Shown: one piece after another, positions 9,746-21,413 of the stretch
Layout of the letters: every line of letters begins with the position of its first letter
Numbering within the stretch: the stretch's first letter is position 1
Assembly (NCBI GenBank): GCA_977006965.1
Contig: OZ345379.1
Location: forward strand, 1,798,001 to 1,862,000
Direction of reading: 5' to 3'
DNA from: Phymatolithon calcareum
Lineage: Eukaryota > Rhodophyta > Florideophyceae > Hapalidiales
DNA length: 64,000 nucleotides
Notes under the pieces: model-generated
What the model was told of the DNA's origin: nothing
The model's database searches: none
What the model saw: the letters and a program-made list of their open reading frames with translations, nothing else
Program-made: the position numbers and the translations under genes

Positions 9746-10462
9746 CTAATTTTTGCGAGCCCCAGAAACCCCCTTTTTCTTTGTGTCGGGATTCTTTCCT
9801 AGGGGCTTCATGAGCTCACGTTCGAGTCGCGCTGCACGGCGGGCGGCACGTAATTTCCTCGTTTTCTCGATAAAGGTCCATCGGCCACGTGGTGCATTGC
9901 GGCCGGTTATCATGTTAGTAAGGACCTTGATCTGTTGCGCAAGATCGGCTACGTTGGGTGTCGCTTCGCTGCTGTCGCTATCGCTTTCCGCTAGTTGAAC
10001 TCTCTTTGGTTGACCTCTTTTAGAGTTCTTTCTCTTCTTGTGTCCTCGCGACGGGCCCGGGTTGGATGGGCCCGCCCTAGTTTTGGGTTTGTTGCGCGTT
10101 CGGGTTTTGCGAGAGGGCCCGGCGTTGAATGGCCCTCCTCTAGAATTGGTTGGATTGTTAGCATCATCGTTACGCGCATCGTTTAGGTCCGTGTCATCGT
10201 ATCCACTTCCACTACTCACCGGTGCCAGTAAATTACCGGCGACCACGTTAGTAATTACCTCGCATAAATCGTTAGTATCGCATCGCAGTGGCACAGTGCG
10301 CAAAGCACCCAGTTTCGAATTCAAAAACTCAATCATCCCGGTCTGGAACTCACGTCCTCGGTTTTCATAAGTCTTCAAACTCTTACTTACCACATCTTTT
10401 AACTTCGATATATAGTCTCCATCTTTTCCCATCCCCGCGAAGAGTTCAATAAACTCTCCCAA
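9746..10462 (-). CDS. Gag-like protein of the DIRS element
   Basis: An ORF open from about 10519 to 9746; the first ATG is at 10432, and the listed 10462 start would be TTG. It encodes an N-terminal predicted-helical region, then a glycine/proline- and lysine/arginine-rich segment (RGGPFNAGPSRKTRTRNK, AGPSNPGPSRGHKKRK), an acidic serine patch (ESDSDSSE) and a very basic C-terminus. No zinc knuckle is visible. Its position directly before the RT and its basic, low-complexity character fit the nucleic-acid-binding ORF1/gag of DIRS elements. The start codon is uncertain. Confidence 0.6.
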   Translation of the reverse strand: MGEFIELFAGMGKDGDYISKLKDVVSKSLKTYENRGREFQTGMIEFLNSKLGALRTVPLRCDTNDLCEVITNVVAGNLLAPVSSGSGYDDTDLNDARNDDANNPTNSRGGPFNAGPSRKTRTRNKPKTRAGPSNPGPSRGHKKRKNSKRGQPKRVQLAESDSDSSEATPNVADLAQQIKVLTNMITGRNAPRGRWTFIEKTRKLRAARRAARLERELMKPLGKNPDTKKKGVSGARKN

Positions 10463-11350
10463 TAGCAGCCTGTTGCTGCTTTGATTGCTTTTGTTAGCAG
10501 GTGATATTTTCGAAGAGGCGCCTCACCCACGGCATCCCCTCCTAGTCCCATTCCCTAAGGGACGAGGGCGAGTGTTGTGAACTAACACAGGTGACACTCA
10601 CAGTCTAAATAGACAACACCGTCAACAGGTAGCAGGTTCAATAACCCATATGCCCACCCATCCTCGTAAACGTCGGCGTCCTCGTTAGAGTTCGATTCGA
10701 ACGTTCCTTGCCAGTGCGATACAGGCCAGTCGACTTCACTAGTTATTACCAGATCCACCTCGCACGTCACCATGTCCAACCTCGAGAGAAGGAGTTCCAA
10801 CACCACTCCCATTGACGAACCAGAACTGATAGCACAGTTAAGATGAGAACTCAAACACTCCACAAATTTATGATCATTTAAAAAGCTGCGCCGTTATGCG
10901 TAGAAGAAAACTTAAAGGCCTCCCCGAGGCCAGGTGTCGCTACTAGGGCATGTTGCCAGGACACCGCGCTTTACAACTTTGACTAAACGATTCCGATAGG
11001 GGTTTACGACTTATGCGAAAAATACCAACGTTATGTGTACATCTCCATCTCCGTACATGTTCATTGCTCATTGTCTCCGAGAAGTTAAGTATCGGTCGGG
11101 TGCCACCCCGTCCGTCATGAGTCTTCATCAGGTGAAATTGTGCAGCTCTTAGACACCCGAAGGTGCACAGGGGTCGCGACGTGAACGCGGCTACACACGA
11201 GACCGGGTCAGTAAACCCTCTTTACTAACTCCTGGCCAGAGATCCGTACGTGCACTTCATACTCCTTAGAGACTCACGCCTCCAGGTAAGTCAGAATCCA
11301 TTGTGAGTCTTTCCCCCCACTCTGACTTATCCGCACACGAAGTGTGATTC
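10463..11350 (-). other. 5' leader region of the DIRS element
   Basis: Lies between repeat A1 and the gag ORF. It has a possible 93-residue acidic ORF (10863-10582, minus) that lacks an ATG at its listed start. This could be part of an extended or spliced ORF1; no family is recognised. The rest appears non-coding. Confidence 0.35.
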
Positions 11351-11453
11351 ACGCACAAAAACTCCCCCCCAAGACTTGGCGGCAATATCCAAATCATTCC
11401 ACGCCCAAGTCCGAAAATACCGTTCTGCTATGCAAGCTCGCAGAACTCTATAT
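11351..11453 (-). repeat. DIRS split direct repeat A1
   Basis: The 103-bp partner of 7254-7356, marking the outer 5' end of the element on the minus strand. Confidence 0.9.
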
Positions 11454-12142
11454 ATAAGAACCTCGGCGTTGAAATACCAGGCTATAATTTGATAATAACG
11501 GCAGCTAATTGAAGAAAATTAGTCAGACCAAGAGCTCATGCCGTTGAATCGTTAGACGTAATACAAAACTTGCGATTCAGCCGAGTCTAACGTTCGATGT
11601 TTCGCCCATGTGCGATACCAGGCATCACATTATCAAGAAACTTTAGTTTAGGCGAAGAAAGCAAGAACAGTGCGCAAAAGCACAATCAAGCTAGAGGCTA
11701 AAAGCGCCAATCGTCCCTCATACAAGCGTCATCAGTAAACCGTACTGTTTGACTCTACAGCGGCTCATATCTCTATCCCTACATATCTATGGCATTAGAA
11801 ACTCTAGGCACTGTGACGTCAAACAGAAATGACCGCACGCACACCTGCAAACAGCGTATCATGTTGATCGGTGTGTCATTCTCCGCATACATCTGTCTGT
11901 ATCACATAACCGTACGACAACTGTTGCCAGGCTCTCGTTAGCAACTTCCGTTCGCAATGGGTTTTGTCGGTACCTTATATTGAAATGACGCTTAATTTCC
12001 TATGCGTCCAAATCGAGGCACCAAAGCGTAACGGCCAGTACTGCACCGGCAGAGGGAGATCGGCGTCATCACCAAAATCATTACACTGACCATATCTACT
12101 CTCTTAATTCTCGTCCTGTCAACAGCTTCCTCCAAGTAAGGA
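11454..12142. other. Intergenic, no gene seen
   Basis: AT-leaning sequence outside the DIRS terminus with no supported ORF, RNA gene or repeat that I can recognise. Confidence 0.3.
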
Positions 12143-12945
12143 TCATTGCCACTGTTCGTAAGCTCGGTTCTGATTTCTCTCAAGCCCCCGATACAGCTTA
12201 CCAACTGTAATCGACGGGTCATGCCAGGCTGGGGGTGATCCAATCTCGTTCAGTACAATACTGCACGTCCCCAAGTCCGTACGGGTTCTCAACGTTGAGA
12301 ACCCCAAATCTCTATCGTATCGTGTCGTACGTAAATTACTTTTACTTTTCACCTTCTCAATTCGCTGCGTATTGCACTGCTGGCAGCTCGAGAACCACGG
12401 TGCACTCTTTACCGAACTTGAGTCGAACCGCGCTCTCAGCACCCCAGGCAGCGGCATGAAAACGTTTTGCCACGGTATGACATTTGCGGGCACTGTACCT
12501 TGTTGCTCTTCGTACTGTAGGAAGGCTTGTTTAAACAGAGGTCCTGACACATAACACATTGACCCTCAAAAGCCAGCCCAGGATTCCGTATGTGAACCTT
12601 GGGCTGAATTATATTCTGAAAAGCGGGATAAGACTGCTTTCGATTTCCTTCTGCTATTATATGTAAAGGGCCGAACACCAACGGCAGAATTGGAATCGGT
12701 GAGCCAACTCTTTTTCTTGAGCCGAACCGCACTTGATCTGAGTAGGAGAAAATTGATGCTATTCTGTCGTGCAGAACCGTTTTACACGGTGTAGCAACTA
12801 CTGTACTTTGGATCTTTTGCAGAGAAGGCAATGAGATCGTCGTGCGCCTGACCACCCTTCTATATAAATCAAAGGTTTTTCGTTCTAGCAAGTGGATGGC
12901 CCTGGCAATCTTGAAAATGTTTTCGGCTCTTTTACTTCGCATCAC
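12143..12945 (-). pseudogene. Unrecognised, possibly broken or spliced minus-strand gene
   Basis: Two overlapping minus-strand ORFs (12945-12436 and 12559-12143) in different frames have plausible residue composition, including a CxxC pair in the second (SSCQQC). They could be exons of one gene or a frameshifted relic. A PLVFGPLHIIAEG-like stretch near 12660 has a diverged nucleotide echo near 13080-13170, suggesting an old local duplication. I cannot name the family. Confidence 0.22.
12283..12304. repeat. 22-bp perfect palindrome
   Basis: GGGTTCTCAACGTTGAGAAC followed by CC reads the same on both strands, with no loop. Confidence 0.9.
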
Positions 12946-13443
12946 GTGTAAGAGCCACCTTTTTAGTATCTCTTTCCATCGAAGCCATGTTGACTGAGGT
13001 GAGGTGTTAATCAGCCAATCGAAAAGTTTTGTAAAATACTCGTCACCAATTATATAGCAGAAGAGCCTCCGTTCTCAGGATAATGAAAAATCGTTTACCC
13101 ATCCTTATCATACTGTAAGAATGCCCTTCTATCATAGTGAATGGCCCAACACAAGGGACTGAATTGAATGGAAATAAAGCATTACAGTTCCCTGGATGTA
13201 AGTTAACATTTTCATAATAATTACAGGTGGGAGCGGTCAGTCAACATATCCTAGATTGCACCCCATTGGTCGATATCGGGCGTAATGAATGAGGTGACGC
13301 GGCATCATCACTCTCGTTCAGTTCTCCCCCTCGCGCATTTCTTCTAGCATGCATTGCTGCGCACTTCTACTGCCTCTCTGCGACGTACTGTACGCGCCTC
13401 CTGTCTGTCACCGCACGCATCTTGCAAGCACCCTGCCCGCAAC

Positions 13444-14994
13444 ATGGCAGCGCGCCCGGCCGGCGCCGTCCCCATAGCACCTTCGCGCACGGAGGGCACA
13501 CCACCAACAGGCAGCGGTCGTCCGCGCGCCGTCGCTAGTTCCGACATCGTCTTTGCAAACGGACAGGCATTCAACGGCCGCGGCTACCGCGTATGCGGCG
13601 TCGCCAATCAGCGCGGCACGTTATGCGGCCGTATCGGTACCTGTCCCTTCCACGCCGGCCAAACACCAGGTATGCCAAATGCACGTGTTCCGAAACGTCG
13701 TCGATCGCGCACCGAACCCGCCACCCCTGCATCGACAGCAGAACCTGTAGCGAAAGTCGCGCGACAAGACACCCCACCATCCGCCGCCGTTGCCGATGCA
13801 TCCGGCGTTCTACCGGAATGCGTGCGACGGATGGACACACCGCCCACAAAGTCGCGCTTCAAACGGTCATGGACGCCCGCGGAGCATAGGCAATTTCTGC
13901 AAAGCATGAAAAAGTTTGGAAAGGGCAAATGGAAGGAAATTTCACGTGAGGTTAAAACACGCACTGCAAATCAATGTCAGTCACATGCACAGAAGTATTT
14001 TCTACGACAGGCGAAGACCGATGCGGAACGGAAGAAAAAGTCCATCCATGACCTTACTGATGAGGCTGAGGAAACTCTAACGCAGAACACAAAAACGGAA
14101 CAACTTCCTGCTGCAGAGCCTGTTGAAACAACACCGAACACTCCTGCAAACGGCGATGCAAATGCGGCAACAACGCCCGGAACAACACCGAGAACCTTAC
14201 CGCCGTTCCTGTACGACGCCACGGATACCCATCCCTGCCCGCCCGGGATGGAAGCCTTGGCGTCCGTCGCAGTCGCCGCGGCGGGCGCGGGTCGTCGCGA
14301 ATCTCTCAATGCCGCCCTCAGGGCCGCGCTTAGTAATAACGCTCCGTCCGAGGGTGCATCGCAGGTGAGCGCCGCGCATACATCCAAGCTCGAGACGCAC
14401 GTAACACAAAACGGCGGTAAACCACCTGACGAGGAAGCAGACGCCGATGCGGAAGAGGACGTCACGACAGACCGGGCCCCGCCCGCCGGTGCACCGCAAA
14501 GCATGGAGGTGCAAGCGCTAGCACTGGCAGCGCTGGCCGCCGCCGCAATGAACGGTACTGAAACCGCACCAGCGTCTGCCGAGGGGGCGACTAAGGCTGG
14601 GGCGACGGTGCCAATCATGGTGCCCATGTCGGCCTTGCAGGGCCCCTTCTCCCAATTGATGAGTAATCCGCAAACGCTTATGTATCTCAACCCATTGCTC
14701 AACAGTATGGGCGCGCTTAATCGCGCTGCGGCACCCGCGCCGCCGCCACCGCCGCCGCCACCGAGGTTGCGTGTCACAGTGCATCGCAATGGGTGTAAGG
14801 GTGGCGGAATGGCGCTCATGTTGCCGGAAACTATGCGGGAGTTCTTTGCGCTTGGGAAGAACTTGCTGGGGTTTGACGGCGTTTTTCAACGCGTGTTCAC
14901 GAGATCGGGGGGTGAGATTACGTCGCTGGATCAGATGGTGCAGGATGACGCGCTGTGGCTGTCGAGGGGGGAGGAGTTTGCTACACCGACGTAG
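13444..14994 (+). CDS. SHAQKYF-class Myb-like transcription factor
   Basis: 516 residues from the first in-frame ATG, which has context AACATGG; the frame is open upstream but without an ATG. Residues about 48-71 hold a cysteine/histidine motif (CGRIGTCPFH within it). Residues about 136-190 are a single Myb repeat with W at RSWTPAEH and KGKWKEIS, ending in the class signature SHAQKYF, the plant and algal one-repeat Myb (LHY/CCA1/MYBS) type. A long alanine/threonine-rich acidic middle and a run of prolines lead to a C-terminal domain (about 441-516: GKNLLGFDGVFQRVFTRSGG, then LDQMVQDDALWLSRGEEF). That domain resembles the ubiquitin-like doublecortin/KHA fold and may mediate partner binding. 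It is presumably nuclear and DNA-binding. The Myb call is firm; the C-terminal domain is inference. Confidence 0.88.
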   Translation: MAARPAGAVPIAPSRTEGTPPTGSGRPRAVASSDIVFANGQAFNGRGYRVCGVANQRGTLCGRIGTCPFHAGQTPGMPNARVPKRRRSRTEPATPASTAEPVAKVARQDTPPSAAVADASGVLPECVRRMDTPPTKSRFKRSWTPAEHRQFLQSMKKFGKGKWKEISREVKTRTANQCQSHAQKYFLRQAKTDAERKKKSIHDLTDEAEETLTQNTKTEQLPAAEPVETTPNTPANGDANAATTPGTTPRTLPPFLYDATDTHPCPPGMEALASVAVAAAGAGRRESLNAALRAALSNNAPSEGASQVSAAHTSKLETHVTQNGGKPPDEEADADAEEDVTTDRAPPAGAPQSMEVQALALAALAAAAMNGTETAPASAEGATKAGATVPIMVPMSALQGPFSQLMSNPQTLMYLNPLLNSMGALNRAAAPAPPPPPPPPRLRVTVHRNGCKGGGMALMLPETMREFFALGKNLLGFDGVFQRVFTRSGGEITSLDQMVQDDALWLSRGEEFATPT

Positions 14995-16954
14995 CAGAGC
15001 GATGGAGATTATCATTCTTAACTATTGGAAGGCTTGTGGTGACGTGGGAAGTGGAAGGAGGGATGTGCTGTTCATTGTGGAGAAGAAGGCTATGGCAGTC
15101 TGCGCGGCGATTGTGAGCTATGTATATAGAGATGGGCTGCGGTCGAGAGTGGAGTAAAAAGACGAATGCAAGCTAAGCGGAGGTTTTCGCGCTATTTTAT
15201 CAATATTGTGCTTTCTGAGGGATATATGTGGCATGGAGGTGCTCTTTTTGTAGCGGTCGAGTGAGAATATGAATGGTGCTGGATGCGGGAAGAGATGCGA
15301 AAGGCGCTGTGAAGGTTTGAGGGAGAAGGAATAGCCGTCTTCGACGTGAGCGTGGACTTTTTGCGGTGTGGTTCTTATCGGCACTGAGATTACTTTTTAG
15401 TGCGATACGGCATGGCATTGGATGTACTGTGGTGGTCTTGGTGGGGATGAACTTACTCCTCTTCTGGTACGCAGCAGAGCGATGTAACAGTATTGCGCAA
15501 GAGGGAAGTAAAGAGTGAACGTACAATTGTTTGCGCCGGTTAATTCCGTGCTCGCGGTTTGTTCGCGCCGGAGCTGTGCTTCTTGGTCGTTCTTGAGTTC
15601 CGAAGGAGAAAGCAATGCCTTGGGGTGGAAAGAGAGGCGGGGATGCACATGCCGTGAGGATGCGATGTCGATTGCACAACAGACTCGAAGAAACGTGTGG
15701 ACACATGATGTTTTAGTAGAGATGGATGAAGTATTAGCGATTGGAGGTGTGCGCGAGGCATGAACAGCACTTGCTCAGGCAAAAGTCGGAGGTAAGCAGC
15801 AAGATGGAAAGATTTGTCAAAAGTGAGGGAAACGAAGAATTCTCGCATCGTCAATTCTAATACAGAAGTCCACGGGAATAGCTGGAAATCATTGCCGGGA
15901 CATCGTATGTACATGAGAAGGACGGTACAGCCGTGGGGTTGGCACAAGTTGTGAAAAAGTATGGTTCACGTTGTGTCAGTGTGTTTACTAACCGTTCGCT
16001 GTGTGTTTACTTGCTGTTCACTGTTTGTCATCAATTGTACACATGCCGACAACCACCGACACTAGTCTGATAACAACAACAGCGTTCTCTTCAAACGCTG
16101 GTCACACAAGTGGAGATGATGAGACGCATTTCTGGCGTTTGTCTTGTTTTTCAATGTGACAGTTGAACTTTATTTCCACGAGGCGTTGTGACATTGAAGA
16201 CGTTTTCATGCATGGGTAGATATGCCGAGCGGCGTGTATGTATTTTTAGGGATATTGCCATATCCATCTCCCCCAAAAATACATACACGGTCTTCATTCC
16301 CTCCATTTCCATCATCACATGATGTGAGATAGTGTTGGCTGGTGAAGTATAGAAATCGTGTGTGGTGTGATGGGAATGAGTGATGGTCGACTGGTAGTGG
16401 TAGCCAACTACGCACATGATATGTGGCACATGAGTTGCAAGTATCCCTTTCCCGAGTACTTAACATGACAAGGAAAGAGCATAGCGCCATAGTGCAGGTG
16501 TATGCCCGGGAACGAAACACTTCCATGGAATGTTTTTCTCCTTGACGGCGACATGATATAATATCAATACGTTGATGGTGGATGGTCACAGCAAAGGGGT
16601 AGCACTACAGTATTTGTTTGTTTGCACATATCACCTGTTTGTTTGAAATGTACTGTAGATCCTAAAGAGGACTCGACCCTGTGCCTGCAAATAGTGCACA
16701 TTCGTCGACATGAAGATTGGCACTCCATCAACGTGACCCACTAGTATGCAATCATCGTTCGCCCAAACACTACTGCACTGTGCCTACACGTTCCGGGCAC
16801 ATCCCTGACGAAAAGGCTACCTCGCTCATCACGTGTTCCAAGCACGAGAACGGATCACTGCACATAACTGGCATCTTTCTCATTTTTCAAACGACAGAAA
16901 TGTCCAAAACCGGGGTGACACCCGAAGCATCGCAGAGGAATACCCTGACACTGT
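14995..16954. other. Intergenic between Myb gene and uL2m
   Basis: The minus strand shows overlapping ORFs of low-complexity serine/histidine-rich composition that I take as noise. The only structured feature is the hairpin at 16233-16289. Confidence 0.35.
16233..16289. repeat. Stem-loop, 19-bp arms with one mismatch
   Basis: Arms 16233-16251 (CGTGTATGTATTTTTAGGG) and 16271-16289 are reverse complements except at one position, around a 19-nt loop. It could be a foldback-type element or a structured 3' end. Confidence 0.8.
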
Positions 16955-18112
16955 TTACTTCTCAAAACGTCGTTTGACAATATGCGGATTCTTTTTTCTC
17001 TTCGACCTTGTTCGATAACCCTTTGTAGGTTTCCCCCATTTCGACACGCTCGGCCGTCCACCACTAGTCTTCCCCTCTCCACCCCCATGCGGATGATCGA
17101 TAGGGTTCATCGCCACCCCTCGCACCGTCGGTCGAATCCCCTTCCACCGCATCCGTCCAGCCTTTCCAAAGCTCTGATTCTTATGCTCCGGATTCGAAAC
17201 CTGTCCAATACTCACCATACACTGCAACCTCACCAATCGCTGCTCCTTACTCTGCAATCTCAACAACGCCAATCCTTTCGAATCATCCCGTTCAAGCACG
17301 CGCGCACTCGTCCCCGCCGACCGACACAGTTGTGCTCCATACCCCGGTCTCAATTCAATGTTATGCACGACAGTGCCAACAGGCACATGTCGCAACGTCA
17401 TAGCGTTCCCCACCTTGACATCCACGGCGTTTTCCCTGTCCGCCACAACCTCCTGTCCGAGCTGCAATCCCGCCGGGCAAATGATGTACGCCATTCGGTC
17501 CGGACGAACCTTATTCGGAACAGCCTTGCACTTCTTCTTATGACGGATGAGTGCAATCAGCGCTGATCGATTCGGGTCGTATTCTACACGCTCTACAATT
17601 CCCGGAATGCCCGACCAATGCGTCCGTTTGAAATCTATTATACGATACATCCTCTTGTTCCCGCCGCCACGATGCCGCACCGTTATATGCCCCGTTTTCG
17701 CACATCGTCCCGCACGTCGGTGCAACCCCACCGAGAGACGCGGATGCGGACGTCCGCGCCAAAGCTGCTTCTTATCCGTCAGCGCCGTGTGTCGATTTGA
17801 CGGCGTTGTCGGCTTCCGTTGGATCACACGCGGTCGTGTAATATCCGTCAGACCGCGCGACACACTTTGCGAGTACATACGCGCCACACTTGCCAGCCGA
17901 CGCACCGCATCCCATGCCCCGCCGCCCTGCATCGCGCGTGTGTGTGTGTGCGCAATTCCGCAAGATCTCGCCGCGGCGACGCGCGGCCGATCGATCGTGT
18001 GCGCGACCCACCATTCGCCCATTGCCCGTGCCCACAACGCCTCATACCACTGTAAGACGAGCTTACAGTCCGACCATTCGCGCTGGAGCCAGCCAGCCAA
18101 GGTCCGGATCAT
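16955..18112 (-). CDS. MRPL2: Mitochondrial ribosomal protein uL2 (L2)
   Basis: A structural protein of the mitochondrial large subunit, next to the peptidyl-transferase centre. The conserved body runs from RHRGGGNKRMYRIIDFKR through VGTVVHNIELRPGYGAQL and GKAGRMRWKGIRPTVRGVAM to NPIDHPHGGGEGK, the invariant uL2 loop with the histidine important for peptidyl transfer, and ends in a basic tail. The frame is open to 18337, but that part overlaps the divergent gene. I chose the ATG at 18112 (MIRTLAGWLQREW), giving 385 residues; a later start at MQGGGAWDAVRRLASVARM would also yield a mitochondrial presequence. Red-algal plastids encode their own rpl2, so this nuclear copy is taken as mitochondrial (established knowledge). 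No intron. Confidence 0.92.
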   Translation of the reverse strand: MIRTLAGWLQREWSDCKLVLQWYEALWARAMGEWWVAHTIDRPRVAAARSCGIAHTHTRAMQGGGAWDAVRRLASVARMYSQSVSRGLTDITRPRVIQRKPTTPSNRHTALTDKKQLWRGRPHPRLSVGLHRRAGRCAKTGHITVRHRGGGNKRMYRIIDFKRTHWSGIPGIVERVEYDPNRSALIALIRHKKKCKAVPNKVRPDRMAYIICPAGLQLGQEVVADRENAVDVKVGNAMTLRHVPVGTVVHNIELRPGYGAQLCRSAGTSARVLERDDSKGLALLRLQSKEQRLVRLQCMVSIGQVSNPEHKNQSFGKAGRMRWKGIRPTVRGVAMNPIDHPHGGGEGKTSGGRPSVSKWGKPTKGYRTRSKRKKNPHIVKRRFEK

Positions 18113-18231
18113 GAATCGAGTGCACTTGCACCCTGCGCCATCTTGTAGTGTGTGTGTGCGCTGCGGCAACTTCGTGTGTGTGTGTGTGGGTGGCAAGCAA
18201 GCAAGTCGCGCCGCACGGCGAAGGAAGCAAG
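18113..18231. promoter_or_regulatory. Short divergent (bidirectional) promoter region
   Basis: Only 119 bp separate the proposed start codons of uL2m (minus) and the ubiquitin-like protein (plus). The gap holds two (TG)n runs (around 18148-18158 and 18175-18188); a third lies inside the uL2m leader near 17938-17953. A shared promoter is inferred from the spacing. Confidence 0.5.
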
Positions 18232-19356
18232 ATGCGCGTACGCGTACGCTTCCCGGACGGCGCGTCGCACATCGTGACCAACTTGAGCGCCGACTGCTCC
18301 TACGCCGAGCTAGTGTCGTCAATAACGGCCGCATCATCGCGCGGCGACGTGGTGGACGCGCGCATTATGCGCGTCAACGCGCCGGGCACATCGCCCGACG
18401 TCGTCACGGTCGGCGCGGCCGGCATGTGTGTGCCGAGCGTGAAGAGCGGCGACACGCTGCGCGTCGAGCCGGCGGCGGCGGCTGTGATGCGCCGCACGTC
18501 GGGCGGCCGTGGGCGCGGACGCGGACGTGGACGGGGAAGAGGCAGAGGGGCTAATAGCCGTATCCGCACACTGGAAACTGTGCGCAGCCGACCGCGGCGA
18601 TCGCGAGCCGCCGATCCCGATTTCGATGATCCGCGCGACGCTACCTATGACCCTGACGCGGACGAGGAGCCTGCAGTGAAGAGGCGTGCGCCCAAGCGCG
18701 CGCGGCGGGGACGCGGGCACGTGCTTGGCGACGGGAGTGCGCCGTCCGTGCGCGAGCCGGCAAGGGCAAGGAAGCGTGCAGTGGCGGCGGCGGAGGATGG
18801 TGTGCTGATGCCGCTGGATGCGACGGAGGGGCTGGGCGTAGCGCTGGCGAATGCGGCCGGCGAGGCGGGTGGAGGTGCTATGTCGTCGTTTCGCAGCGCG
18901 TTATCGGCGGCGTTGGATGATAGACAGAAGGAGACGTTGGGGGAGCGAAGGTTTGCAGCGATGTTGGGGAAGAGTGTGGAGTTTACTGAGGTTGCGAGAG
19001 GGGCGGCGTTCACGGTGAGGTTTCGGGTGCGGGGGGAACGGGAGTGGACTTCGGATGGGATGCATCCGACGTACACGCGGGAGCATATATTGGCCGGACT
19101 TGGGGAGATTGTTAATGGGGAGGGGGAGGAAGGGGAGAGGGAGAGGGAACGGTTGAGGGCGAGGACTATGGCTCAGGTTTCGCCCCGGGTGTTTTGGAAT
19201 ATGGTCAGACTGTTTCCGGATGGGATTGAGGAGGGACTTAGGGAACTTTTTCCAGATAAGGATTGGACTTTCCTGGCGAGTCGGAGACGGGGGCTTAGCG
19301 CGAAGGCGAAGGAGAGTTTGAAGAATAGGACGTATGTGTTTGAGGATGAGGAGTGA
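18232..19356 (+). CDS. Ubiquitin-like N-terminus / RG-repeat protein, function unknown
   Basis: 374 residues from ATG 18232; the frame is open upstream but that part overlaps the short divergent promoter. Residues 1-85 (MRVRVRFPDGASHIVTNL and on) have the strand pattern of a ubiquitin-like domain of the kind found at the N-terminus of OTU1/UBX-type proteins. A pure arginine-glycine run (GRGRGRGRGRGRG) follows, then an acidic and basic disordered section with nuclear-localisation-like clusters (KRRAPKRARRGRG). The C-terminal 150 residues are ordered, with VSPRVFWNMVRLFPDGIEEG and DWTFLASRRRGLSAKAKESL. I have an impression of similarity to an uncharacterised plant/algal domain but cannot name it. 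A nuclear or RNA-associated role is a guess. Confidence 0.72.
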   Translation: MRVRVRFPDGASHIVTNLSADCSYAELVSSITAASSRGDVVDARIMRVNAPGTSPDVVTVGAAGMCVPSVKSGDTLRVEPAAAAVMRRTSGGRGRGRGRGRGRGRGANSRIRTLETVRSRPRRSRAADPDFDDPRDATYDPDADEEPAVKRRAPKRARRGRGHVLGDGSAPSVREPARARKRAVAAAEDGVLMPLDATEGLGVALANAAGEAGGGAMSSFRSALSAALDDRQKETLGERRFAAMLGKSVEFTEVARGAAFTVRFRVRGEREWTSDGMHPTYTREHILAGLGEIVNGEGEEGERERERLRARTMAQVSPRVFWNMVRLFPDGIEEGLRELFPDKDWTFLASRRRGLSAKAKESLKNRTYVFEDEE

Positions 19357-19733
19357 GATCGGATGCATGATGCATCCGATTGCTTGGGATGCAAAAGGAT
19401 CAAAGATTTAATTATGATCGGGCTCAACTTTGGGTGAGAATGTGATCGGATTTATGAGTCGGTTTGGTCATTATGATATTGTAATTGCAATCTCGCGGCG
19501 TGGAAGCAATTGCGGCCTTGCGCTTGGTTGGTTGGTGCGTGAGATGATCCTCTTATTTCAATGAAAAATTTAGCTTTTTCCTCCCGCATCTTGGATTGTG
19601 CTCGTACGCCCGCACGAGCGAGATCCTTGATCCCCGCTCACCGTAAACTCGACACGTCTTTCATCCGCTCCGTAACCCTCAACAATTACCGATCCGCACT
19701 CCCCGCACCCCATCCGATCCGTTCTCCCGTTGA

Positions 19734-21413
<1,680 letters not shown>

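Larger units (their letters stand above)
6925..11453 (-). mobile_element. DIRS-type retrotransposon with split direct repeats (Ngaro/PAT-like layout)
   Basis: Read on the minus strand the order is A1 (11453-11351), gag-like ORF, RT/RNase H ORF, B1 (7571-7356), A2 (7356-7254), B2 (7140-6925). This A1-ORFs-B1A2B2 arrangement is the split direct repeat structure typical of PAT and Ngaro DIRS elements, which replicate through a circular intermediate and integrate by tyrosine recombinase. The two B copies are 216 bp and the two A copies 103 bp; over the stretches I compared the copies look identical, so insertion may be recent. No tyrosine-recombinase ORF of normal size is present, so this copy appears non-autonomous. 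No target duplication was sought, as the family normally makes none. Confidence 0.82.

Noticed and set aside
13977-15015. Minus-strand ORFs of 280 and 165 codons opposite the Myb gene
   Set aside because: Alanine/serine- and arginine-rich mirror frames of a GC-rich coding region, with no family signal.
15200-15947. Minus-strand ORFs of 168 and 135 codons downstream of the Myb gene
   Set aside because: Low-complexity serine, histidine and proline content, several overlapping frames open at once, and no recognisable motif.
17547-18554. 335-codon plus-strand ORF across uL2m and the divergent gene
   Set aside because: It runs antisense through conserved uL2m sequence and then out of frame through the ubiquitin-like gene. 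Its arginine-rich, histidine-rich composition is typical of a shadow frame.
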